Source: Synergistales bacterium Syner_01
GTDB taxonomy: Bacteria > Synergistota > Synergistia > Synergistales > Aminobacteriaceae
Direction of reading: 5' to 3'
NCBI GenBank assembly: GCA_001604435.1
Contig: LVBO01000092.1
Coordinates: forward strand, 1-8,120
Length of the DNA: 8,120 bases
Part shown: in pieces, positions 1 to 5,199 of the stretch
Layout of the letters: each line of letters opens with the position of its first letter
Numbering within the stretch: the first letter of the stretch is position 1
The notes under the pieces: generated by a model
Seen by the model: the letters and a program-made list of their open reading frames with translations, nothing else
Told to the model about the DNA's origin: nothing
The model's database searches: none
Position numbers and translations under genes: made by a program

Positions 1-162
1 AACAGCTTCGGCTACCGATTCGACGGTAGCTATCGGGTCGTACTCTTCGTACTTGTCGTCCGGCTCGTCGGAACCGGCTTGTTTTTTGAGATTATAGACG
101 ACGGAAACCCTGGCGACAGGTTGCAGCGGAACGTCGGGCTCTTGCCCGTACTCTTCGTTCAT
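1..162 (-). CDS. Partial ATP-grasp protein, D-alanine--D-alanine ligase-like (N-terminus only)
   Basis: Only the first 54 codons are in the window; the reading frame is open to the edge. The ATG at 162 is preceded by a strong AGGAGGGG ribosome binding site about 6 bases away, which decides this start. After an acidic and proline-rich leader of about 16 residues comes VARVSVVYNLKK, then an acidic linker and YEEYDPIATVESVAEAV. A beta-strand of the type V-x-V-x-Y-N-L-K, an acidic spacer, and an E-Y/F-D-x-x-x-T-V-E-x-(4)-A helix is how D-Ala-D-Ala-ligase-like ATP-grasp proteins begin. Those enzymes use ATP to join a carboxylate to an amine, classically in peptidoglycan precursor synthesis. The ATP-binding and catalytic parts lie outside the window, so the function is inference from the N-terminus alone; another ATP-grasp ligase is possible. 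The upstream intrinsic terminator separates it from the encapsulin operon. Confidence 0.55.
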   Translation of the reverse strand, partial: MNEEYGQEPDVPLQPVARVSVVYNLKKQAGSDEPDDKYEEYDPIATVESVAEAV

Positions 163-314
163 TGAATTTCCCCTCCTGAAGGACACATGAATAAAGACCT
201 GCGAAAGCGCGGTCATGCGGTTTTCCATTTCTTTCAATCCTATGTGAAGGAACCGCCATGTCTCCCTCCTCCAAGAGTTCTCCCTCTTCGTGCGATGAGG
301 GGCTTTCAGTGCGG

Positions 315-342
315 ATTATAGATGTTTTTAAGGGAAATACAA
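315..342 (-). promoter_or_regulatory. Candidate promoter for the partial ATP-grasp gene
   Basis: Read on the minus strand there is a perfect TATAAT at 320-315. A weak -35 element, TTGTAT at 342-337, lies 16 bases upstream. The expected start near 308 would give a leader of about 145 bases before the ATG at 162. The site lies between the encapsulin terminator and the partial gene, where a promoter is expected. The poor -35 keeps this tentative. Confidence 0.35.
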
Positions 343-390
343 GAGGGGAATCGGACTTCGGGGGAGCTTTCCCGCAGGTTGCGGCGACGC

Positions 391-421
391 AAAAAAACAG
401 GGGCTCGCGAGAGCCCCTGTT
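391..421 (-). terminator. Intrinsic terminator of the EncFtn-encapsulin operon
   Basis: A perfect 9-bp stem, CAGGGGCTC (398-406) with GAGCCCCTG (411-419), closes a GCGA loop (TCGC on the minus strand). Two further A-T pairs extend it. On the minus strand the hairpin is followed by a run of seven T (391-397). It begins about 30 bases after the encapsulin stop codon. The T-run is on the minus-strand side only, so it works for leftward transcription. Confidence 0.9.
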
Positions 422-450
422 CCTAGCGTTTACATGGTGAAAGGCGATTG

Positions 451-1242
451 TTAGGCGAACGCCACCACGGCTTCCGGGTTCACGACTCTGAATGTGAACG
501 ACTCGGCGAAGAAGAGACGCACCTTTCCGCCGTTCCGCTCCTCGAAGCCGAGCGAGAGGTCCTGTCCGAGGACAAGTTCGAAGTCGCCGCCGCGCATGGA
601 AACGATGTATGATTCGTCCTGTGTCGACAGAATGACCTTGTCCACAAGGTTGCCGACGTGTTTCGATGTTGGATACCCCGAGGTTGCGCTGTATATTGCT
701 TTCCAGAGCTTCGGCGATGCGACGAAGGCGTACGGCCCTTCGACCGCGCTCTCCCGAAGTTTGAAAACCGCTACGGAAAGAGCGTTTACGATGCCGTAAG
801 GATCCTCGCTCTCAAGCTTCACCGTGTTTTCGGCGGCGGCAGTGGCCAAACCGTCGATTCCTGCGGAGGCAAGGCCTTTGTATATCGCCTTTTCCTCGAA
901 AAGAGCGATATCCTTTGCGGCCTTCTCGAGGGCGGAGAGATCGGGGTCTTTCGCGCCCCGGCTGATGTTGTCAAGCTCCCATATGTCGAGTTCAAACGTG
1001 GCCCGCGTTTCCACAAGAGGAAGGACCTTGTTCACGCCGTACTGAACGCTCTGTCCTCTGCTGCCCGTGTCTATGCCGAGTCTGCCTGTCGGATGCGCGC
1101 TGTAAACCCACCCCTTCGGGCCTTCGATATCCACGAATCTGCGTGCCGAGAGGTTCGCCACGAGGACTTTTTTTGCTTGATCGTCAAGTTCCTCCCATGC
1201 TTCGGGAGTCAGGAGCGATGCGGATCTTCTCAGAATGTCCAT
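451..1242 (-). CDS. enc: Family 1 encapsulin nanocompartment shell protein
   Basis: This is an HK97-fold shell protein that self-assembles into a hollow icosahedral compartment and takes up cargo bearing a short C-terminal targeting peptide. At 263 residues it matches the Thermotoga maritima encapsulin length (264), and the two align by eye from end to end. Shared blocks are the LLTPEAWEELD N-terminal helix that lines the shell interior and holds cargo tails, FVDIEGPKGWVYSAHPTG (residues 37-54), LPLVETRATFELDIWELDN (about 74-92), VEGPYAFV, RGGDFELVLGQDLSLGFE and the C-terminal FTFRVVNPEA. Arg80 and Trp88 align with residues reported to bind flavin in the T. maritima shell. The start has a consensus AAAGGAGGT site at 1252-1260. 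The gene follows the EncFtn cargo gene after 41 bases and is closed by an intrinsic terminator, so the two form one operon. The family is related to phage capsid proteins, but no phage genes are nearby. Confidence 0.97.
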   Translation of the reverse strand: MDILRRSASLLTPEAWEELDDQAKKVLVANLSARRFVDIEGPKGWVYSAHPTGRLGIDTGSRGQSVQYGVNKVLPLVETRATFELDIWELDNISRGAKDPDLSALEKAAKDIALFEEKAIYKGLASAGIDGLATAAAENTVKLESEDPYGIVNALSVAVFKLRESAVEGPYAFVASPKLWKAIYSATSGYPTSKHVGNLVDKVILSTQDESYIVSMRGGDFELVLGQDLSLGFEERNGGKVRLFFAESFTFRVVNPEAVVAFA

Positions 1243-1283
1243 GAATAAGTACCTCCTTTATGTTTCCTGATGTTCGGCGGAGA

Positions 1284-1634
1284 CTACTTGAGGCTCCCGA
1301 TACCCAGGTTCGAAGCGGACGCGGAAGAAGCTGCGCCTCCGGATTCCGCTCCGGTCTCTACCTGGAGGAGCGGCGCCGATGTGAAGAGATATGTTTTCAG
1401 CTCCTCGTCCCAGCCCTCCATATTACGGCGAAGCCATTCGATGAGCATTGCGGCGTGTTCGATCTCCTCGTCGCGGTTGTGTTTCAGGAGTTCTTTGAGC
1501 TCCGGGTTCGGTGTGAGTGCGGCTCGCTGATTGTAGTAGTTTACAGCCTCTACTTCCTCCATGAGACTTTTGAGCGCCTGTGCCTGGTCTACCGTCTGCT
1601 GATCAAGCTTGTCCGCGGATTCCGTGTATTGCAT
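1284..1634 (-). CDS. Encapsulated ferritin-like protein (EncFtn), encapsulin cargo
   Basis: A 116-residue ferroxidase cargo that oxidises Fe(II) so iron can be mineralised inside the encapsulin shell. It is much shorter than classical ferritin, as usual for EncFtn, which has two main helices and builds its iron site across a subunit interface in a ring-shaped decamer. Residues 26-37 read EEVEAVNYYNQR and 54-63 read RDEEIEHAAM. Glu27, Glu57 and His60 fall where the Rhodospirillum rubrum protein has its iron ligands Glu32, Glu62 and His65, at identical spacing. WLRRN and TYLFT follow, as in that family. A flexible Gly/Ala/Ser linker from about residue 95 leads to the C-terminal targeting tail. 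The ATG at 1634 has an AAAGGAG site at 1642-1648. It lies immediately upstream of the encapsulin gene, the usual arrangement for this cargo class. Loss of the tail would argue against packaging, but it is intact. Confidence 0.95.
   Translation of the reverse strand: MQYTESADKLDQQTVDQAQALKSLMEEVEAVNYYNQRAALTPNPELKELLKHNRDEEIEHAAMLIEWLRRNMEGWDEELKTYLFTSAPLLQVETGAESGGAASSASASNLGIGSLK
1287..1310 (-). other. Encapsulin targeting peptide coding segment (EncFtn C-terminus)
   Basis: The last eight residues before the stop are NLGIGSLK, following a low-complexity Ser/Ala/Gly linker. This matches the L-x-(I/V)-G-S-L-(K/R) pattern found at the C-termini of family 1 encapsulin cargo proteins, which docks on the inner face of the shell. 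With the shell gene 41 bases away, cargo assignment is secure. Confidence 0.9.
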
Positions 1635-1703
1635 GATATCTCTCCTTTCTTCGATTCGAGTTTCAAAGACCGCGCCCTTTCGGGCATCCGTTTTCTTTTA
1701 TTC

Positions 1704-1709
1704 ATTATA
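1704..1709 (-). promoter_or_regulatory. Possible second, proximal promoter -10 box for the EncFtn operon
   Basis: On the minus strand this is a perfect TATAAT about 70 bases upstream of the EncFtn start. No good -35 lies at the right distance. The best match, TTGAAG at 1735-1730, is 20 bases away and falls inside the tandem repeat at 1729-1744. It could be an activator-dependent promoter or chance in AT-rich leader DNA. Confidence 0.25.
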
Positions 1710-1728
1710 CCGTGTGAAGAAAAAAATA

Positions 1729-1744
1729 CCTTCAAACCTTCAAA
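1729..1744. repeat. Tandem 8-bp direct repeat (CCTTCAAA twice)
   Basis: Two perfect head-to-tail copies of CCTTCAAA (TTTGAAGG on the minus strand) lie upstream of the TATAAT at 1704-1709, where its -35 would be expected. Short perfect tandem repeats in this position are typical of binding sites for activators that bind direct repeats, such as response regulators. The regulator cannot be named from sequence. Confidence 0.45.
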
Positions 1745-1773
1745 GGGAAGGGTGTTCCCCTTAATTTAAAATC

Positions 1774-1786
1774 GTTACAAAGTAAC
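1774..1786. promoter_or_regulatory. Operator-like inverted repeat GTTAC-AAA-GTAAC
   Basis: A perfect 5-3-5 inverted repeat lies about 13 to 25 bases downstream of the start site predicted for the EncFtn promoter at 1805-1833. A protein bound here would block early elongation. It is not an obvious Fur, PerR or Rex consensus, so the regulator is unknown. Confidence 0.4.
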
Positions 1787-1804
1787 TCTTAATATCTTTG
1801 TCCG

Positions 1805-1833
1805 AGTATACTCCATCTCGGAGCTTGCGTCAA
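1805..1833 (-). promoter_or_regulatory. Main promoter of the EncFtn-encapsulin operon
   Basis: On the minus strand TTGACG (1833-1828) and TATACT (1810-1805) are separated by exactly 17 bases. Each hexamer matches the sigma70 consensus at five of six positions. The predicted start is near 1798, giving a leader of about 160 bases. The -10 lies in a perfect palindrome GAGTATACTC (1804-1813), and the -35 lies in the inverted repeat at 1822-1836. This suggests that the promoter is repressor-controlled. Confidence 0.65.
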
Positions 1834-1836
1834 GCT
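1822..1836. promoter_or_regulatory. Operator-like inverted repeat AGCTTG-CGT-CAAGCT over the -35 box
   Basis: A perfect 6-3-6 inverted repeat covers the -35 hexamer of the EncFtn promoter. It has the same 3-base centre as the GTTAC repeat downstream but a different half-site, so the two need not bind the same protein. It also lies about 105 bases upstream of the rightward exoD gene and could affect both directions. Confidence 0.35.
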
Positions 1837-1941
1837 TGGTCAAATAGATGTTATGCTTCGCTGTATGGTATTATGCGGTGCGAAGCGCGGTGATTTCCGC
1901 TTAAAATTCGATTTGGGATGAGGGGAAGGTTTTTGTCGATT

Positions 1942-2586
1942 ATGGATGAAAGCGGCAAGAAGACGATGTTGTCCGAGGATATACGGGGGTTGCTTTCGCT
2001 GAAACCGGGAGAAAATCTTTACTTTGGAGAAATTGCGGCGGCGGCCGCCGATCGTGGATTCGGTATCCTTCTGGTGCTCCTTTCGCTTCCGAGCGCGCTT
2101 CCCGTGCCGGCTCCCGGCTATAGTACGCCATTTGGAATAGTGCTTTTTATCCTCGGGGCGCAGATGTTGTTGGGCAGGGAGAGGCCATGGATACCGCTCT
2201 GGGCCGCGCGAAGAGAGATCAAGAGGAAGACTGCGGACAAGATGATCTCCGGCGCGGCGAAGTTTTTCTCGTACGTGGAACTCTTTATTCGTCCACGTTT
2301 CGACTTCGTCTCCGGAAAGGGAGGCGGGATGCTCTGTTCCCTGTTGCTGCTTCTGATGAGCGGGCTGATGATTCTTCCGATTCCACTGACGAATACGCTT
2401 CCCGCCATGGTGATTTTTTGCATCGGCGTGGCGCTTACGGAACGCGACGGTCTTGCTTTCATCGCTGCTCTGTGTTTCGGCGCGGCTGCTACGGCCTTGT
2501 ATGCCCTCGTATTCTGGGTCATTTTTCACTTCGGCGCGCAGGGAATCGTCGAGGCGAAGGAGATCGTAAAGGGCTGGTTCTTCTAA
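1942..2586 (+). CDS. exoD: ExoD-family integral membrane protein
   Basis: A 214-residue membrane protein of the ExoD family, named after a rhizobial gene affecting exopolysaccharide production and alkali tolerance; the biochemical role is unresolved. Visible family features are the cytoplasmic lead-in LLSLKPGENLYFGEI, then LLSLPSALPVPAPGYSTPFG, the G-x-Q-M-L-L-G-R-x-x-P-W-I-P block (residues 72-85), a basic loop, and a second hydrophobic half with LPIPLTNTLPA (about 145-155). Hydrophobic stretches lie near residues 36-57, 61-78, 129-148, 152-167 and 170-197. I chose the ATG at 1942 because AGGGGAAGG lies upstream at 1921-1929. An in-frame TTG at 1933 and an ATG at 1918 are alternatives; the latter lacks a ribosome binding site. 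It is divergent from EncFtn and 63 bases upstream of the HD-GYP receptor gene in the same direction, with no terminator between. No convincing promoter was found. Confidence 0.88.
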   Translation: MDESGKKTMLSEDIRGLLSLKPGENLYFGEIAAAAADRGFGILLVLLSLPSALPVPAPGYSTPFGIVLFILGAQMLLGRERPWIPLWAARREIKRKTADKMISGAAKFFSYVELFIRPRFDFVSGKGGGMLCSLLLLLMSGLMILPIPLTNTLPAMVIFCIGVALTERDGLAFIAALCFGAAATALYALVFWVIFHFGAQGIVEAKEIVKGWFF

Positions 2587-2649
2587 CCCGCTTCATCGTG
2601 ACTATGCAGCGTATCTTAAAACTCTCCGCGGGTCGAGAGGGGTGATGCC

Positions 2650-4956
2650 ATGTCCATTCGACGAAAGATGCTGGTGTTGATCACGGGATTTCTTCTCGTG
2701 ACGTTCGTATTTACTTTTGGAAGTTATCGCCTGACCGGGAGAAATGCGCGAAGCCGGGTGGAAGAAACCGGGCGCGCGATGGTGGGTGAAGTCGCCGCCG
2801 CGATGGATGAGTACATGGCGAAGCTTCTCTCCATTACCGCGACTCTGGCTGTTTCGATCTCCTCCATAAACACGGTTGGCCGTTCGGAGTACGTCGAGCT
2901 CTTCGGACGCTATCTGGAAGCGGCCCAGACTCACGGTGTACAGACGGTCTTCATGGGATTCGAGTCGAAGGAGTTTGCCGATTCCACCGGATGGATTCCT
3001 CCGGAAGGCTATGATCCCCGTCTTCGCCCTTGGTATGTCGAAACGCTCAAGAAAAATGGAGTCACCGTCACTTCCCCGTATATCGACATGATAACGGGAG
3101 AGCTGCTCATCAGCGTCGCCTCGCCGGTCCGCACTCCGGGAGGAGAGCTGCTTGGAGTGGTCGGGCTCGATGTGAGCCTTGAACATGTCCGCCGAAAGGT
3201 ACTGACGAGACGCCTTTTCGGCGGAGGATTCCCCTTCCTCGTCGACAAGAACGGCTTTTTTGTTGCTTCGTCTTTTGACGAATGGACGCTGGAAGAGAAT
3301 ATAGCCGAAGCTTCCGACGCGGTTCCCGCACCGCTTGCCGAGGTCGGACATACGCTGCTTGCGAGGGAACCGGGATTCGCTTCCGTTTTCTTCAAAGATG
3401 AACGGATGATGCTCTTCCATGCTCCCGTCGGCGAGAATTTCACGTTCGGCATCTTCTTCCCGGAAAGCGTATTGAACAGTTTCGTCAGGGATATTTCCTT
3501 TCTTCATCTCTTCGGAGGCTTCTCGATCATATTGCTCGCGGTCGTTCTTCTGTTCCCGGTGGTCTATGAAATAGGGAACTCCTTTTCTTCTCTCGCGAAG
3601 ACGATAGACAGCATTACGGCAAAGCTTTCGGGAAACAAGGACTTCACCGAAACCGCTTTTAATGTGCATCTGCTTGCCTCGGAAGTCGGCGAGTCGATGT
3701 CGCGGACGTCGCTTTTGGAATTTCAAACATTTTTGGAAAGCATGGAGAACGCTCTGCAGACGATCGGACGGCAAGGGGAGGAGATCGCCGCGTTGACCGA
3801 GGAGGCTCTGGCGATCCAGGACAACTTGACCGAGGCCAACGGAGAACTTCATAAAAGACAGAAAATCTGGAGAGACACGCTCGAAGTCATGGAAACGATG
3901 ACCATGTCGGGCGAGTCGGAGAAAAACCTCCGAAGCGTCGCCGAGAACATACTGAAGAGCACGCAGGCTTTCGGGGTGCTTCTTTCCTGCCGAAGAGGCG
4001 ATCGTTTTTTCAACCTCGTCTGCGCGGGATACGGCGGTGCTTCGCTCCCGTCCGGCGAAGCAGTCGCACTCTTCGGAAGCGTCGCGGGCAGAGCTGCGCG
4101 GGGAGGAGATGCGGTCTGGGTCGAGGATGTGTCTCGTGACCACGAGTATGTTCCCGTGCATCCGAGCGTGGTCAGCGAAGTCGAAATCCCCTTGCTCCAC
4201 CGCGGGAAGACGAACGGGATTCTCGAAGTGGCCTTCGACAGGAGAACGCCCAGGAACGACGACCTGCTCGAAACGCTCCTTCCGGTGGCGTCCGCGCTTG
4301 GAAGCCTGATCGAAGCCGAGAATGCGCACATCGAGATACAAGACTCCTACCGCTATCTTGTCCGCAAACTCCAGTCCGTGACTGAAATATACCACCTTGA
4401 ATCTGCGGACCACATGGACAGAATCGGCGCGTACTCCCGTCTTGCGGCGCGAATTTTGGGCAAGAGCAAGGAAGAACAGGACGATATCGAAGTGTTTTCA
4501 CGGCTGCACGATATCGGAAAGCTTCGCGTGCCGCTCTCCATCCTCGCAAAACCCGGAAAACTCACGGAAGAAGAGATGAAGATAGTTCGCAATCATCCGC
4601 TCTGGGGGGCGGAGCTCATCGGCGGAGCCAAGTGGCTGGATATGGCCAGGAGGATCTGTCTCTCGCATCATGAAAAGTGGGACGGCAGCGGCTATCCTCT
4701 TGGACTGTCCGGCACCGAGATTCCCTGGGAGGGACAGGTCGTCGCACTTGCAGATACCTATGACGCCCTGCGTTCCAGACGGGTGTATAAGGACCGCATG
4801 GCGCACGAAGAGGCGGTGCGGATTCTCCTCCACGGCGACGGGCGAACCGAGCCGGGGCATTTCAGCCCCTTGATGCTCGATTTCTTCAGAGAGCACCACG
4901 AGGATATGGACGGAATTTTCAGGACTTTTTTTCTTGGCGAGGAGGGCGAGGAGTAG
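2650..4956 (+). CDS. dCache-GAF-HD-GYP transmembrane c-di-GMP phosphodiesterase
   Basis: A 768-residue sensory enzyme predicted to hydrolyse cyclic di-GMP. Order: membrane segment (about 5-24), periplasmic dCache domain (about 30-280), second membrane segment (about 285-309), degenerate HAMP and coiled coil (about 310-415), GAF (about 420-556), HD-GYP (about 575-760). The dCache part has GYDPRLRPWY (120-129), YID (144-146) and VGLDVSL, giving Tyr121, Arg126, Trp128, Tyr129, Tyr144, Asp146 and Asp174, the residue pattern of amino-acid-binding dCache sensors. The HD-GYP part is intact: Glu584, His588, HDIGK (620-624), His649, HHEKWDGSGYP (673-683) and Asp702. Its spacing resembles trinuclear-metal HD-GYP enzymes. 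There is no GGDEF or EAL domain. The ATG at 2650 has GAGAGGGGTGA at 2635-2645. It probably shares a transcript with exoD and ends at a strong terminator. The GAF ligand is unknown. Confidence 0.93.
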   Translation: MSIRRKMLVLITGFLLVTFVFTFGSYRLTGRNARSRVEETGRAMVGEVAAAMDEYMAKLLSITATLAVSISSINTVGRSEYVELFGRYLEAAQTHGVQTVFMGFESKEFADSTGWIPPEGYDPRLRPWYVETLKKNGVTVTSPYIDMITGELLISVASPVRTPGGELLGVVGLDVSLEHVRRKVLTRRLFGGGFPFLVDKNGFFVASSFDEWTLEENIAEASDAVPAPLAEVGHTLLAREPGFASVFFKDERMMLFHAPVGENFTFGIFFPESVLNSFVRDISFLHLFGGFSIILLAVVLLFPVVYEIGNSFSSLAKTIDSITAKLSGNKDFTETAFNVHLLASEVGESMSRTSLLEFQTFLESMENALQTIGRQGEEIAALTEEALAIQDNLTEANGELHKRQKIWRDTLEVMETMTMSGESEKNLRSVAENILKSTQAFGVLLSCRRGDRFFNLVCAGYGGASLPSGEAVALFGSVAGRAARGGDAVWVEDVSRDHEYVPVHPSVVSEVEIPLLHRGKTNGILEVAFDRRTPRNDDLLETLLPVASALGSLIEAENAHIEIQDSYRYLVRKLQSVTEIYHLESADHMDRIGAYSRLAARILGKSKEEQDDIEVFSRLHDIGKLRVPLSILAKPGKLTEEEMKIVRNHPLWGAELIGGAKWLDMARRICLSHHEKWDGSGYPLGLSGTEIPWEGQVVALADTYDALRSRRVYKDRMAHEEAVRILLHGDGRTEPGHFSPLMLDFFREHHEDMDGIFRTFFLGEEGEE

Positions 4957-5021
4957 ACTCCGCATTGCGGAAGCGTCGCTTCAACGCCTTCTTGGAGCGC
5001 GCACAACGAGAGAAAACACAC

Positions 5022-5073
5022 GTATGGGGAAGTCCCTTCGTTTCGTGGAGGGATTCTCCATACTTTTATTTTA
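5022..5073 (+). terminator. Intrinsic terminator after the HD-GYP gene
   Basis: GTATGGGGAAGTCCCT (5022-5037) pairs with AGGGATTCTCCATAC (5049-5063), with one bulged G (5032), one G-T pair and an 11-base loop. It is followed by TTTTATTTTA. It lies about 65 bases after the HD-GYP stop and upstream of the carA promoter, so it separates the two transcription units. Confidence 0.85.
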
Positions 5074-5100
5074 GGGCTGCGTTATTTATAAACGATAGGG

Positions 5101-5129
5101 TTGACAAATCCGCTGTCTTTTTGTATTCT
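5101..5129 (+). promoter_or_regulatory. Promoter of carAB
   Basis: A consensus -35 TTGACA (5101-5106) and a -10 TATTCT (5124-5129, four of six) are separated by 17 bases. The expected start is near 5136, leaving a leader of about 64 bases. The DNA upstream (5063-5095) is AT-rich and could help polymerase binding. No intrinsic attenuator hairpin with a T-run was seen in the leader. Confidence 0.8.
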
Positions 5130-5138
5130 CAGCAGCAA

Positions 5139-5162
5139 CAAAAGTTTATTATTTTTCTTTTG
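5139..5162. repeat. Inverted repeat in the carAB leader
   Basis: CAAAAG (5139-5144) and CTTTTG (5157-5162) form a perfect 6-bp inverted repeat around a 12-base AT-rich spacer, at the very start of the predicted transcript. A related CTTTTTG occurs at 5117-5123 in the promoter spacer. It could be an operator or a weak RNA hairpin; in such AT-rich DNA chance is also possible. Confidence 0.25.
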
Positions 5163-5199
5163 GTGTATTAAGTTTTATAAAAAGAGGGAGAGGCGGATC

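Noticed and set aside
451..1242. Encapsulin as a sign of a prophage
   Set aside because: Encapsulins share the capsid fold, but there is no terminase, portal, tail or integrase gene nearby, and the EncFtn partner with a targeting tail marks a cellular nanocompartment.
658..1248. 196-codon plus-strand frame opposite the encapsulin gene
   Set aside because: The minus strand encodes a full-length encapsulin with perfect family blocks; the plus frame has no ribosome binding site and no family features.
1674..1685. GCCC-TTTC-GGGC hairpin in the EncFtn leader
   Set aside because: The stem is only four base pairs with no adjacent T-run on the minus strand, too weak to call a terminator or riboswitch element.
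1260..1769. 169-codon plus-strand frame opposite EncFtn and its leader
   Set aside because: It runs through the EncFtn gene and into its promoter region, and has no credible initiation site or known motif.
1840..2529. 229-codon minus-strand frame opposite exoD
   Set aside because: The plus-strand ExoD protein has clear membrane segments and family motifs; the antisense product is highly basic and featureless.
2586..2633. ACCCGC/GCGGGT inverted repeat between exoD and the HD-GYP gene
   Set aside because: The 6-bp stem has a 36-base loop and no T-run, so it is not a terminator and probably chance.
2604..2645. 13-codon ORF starting at an ATG just before the HD-GYP gene
   Set aside because: It has no ribosome binding site of its own, and its end only overlaps the ribosome binding site of the HD-GYP gene; nothing supports translation.
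2602..4413. 603-codon open frame on the minus strand
   Set aside because: It lies opposite the HD-GYP gene, whose domains are unmistakable. The antisense protein is Arg/His/Gly-rich with no recognisable motif, which is typical of a frame kept open by GC-rich codon usage.
5101..5199. Upstream extension of carA in frame from a TTG at 5101
   Set aside because: The extension would be translated from the -35 and -10 DNA of the carA promoter, and the added residues do not resemble a CarA N-terminus.
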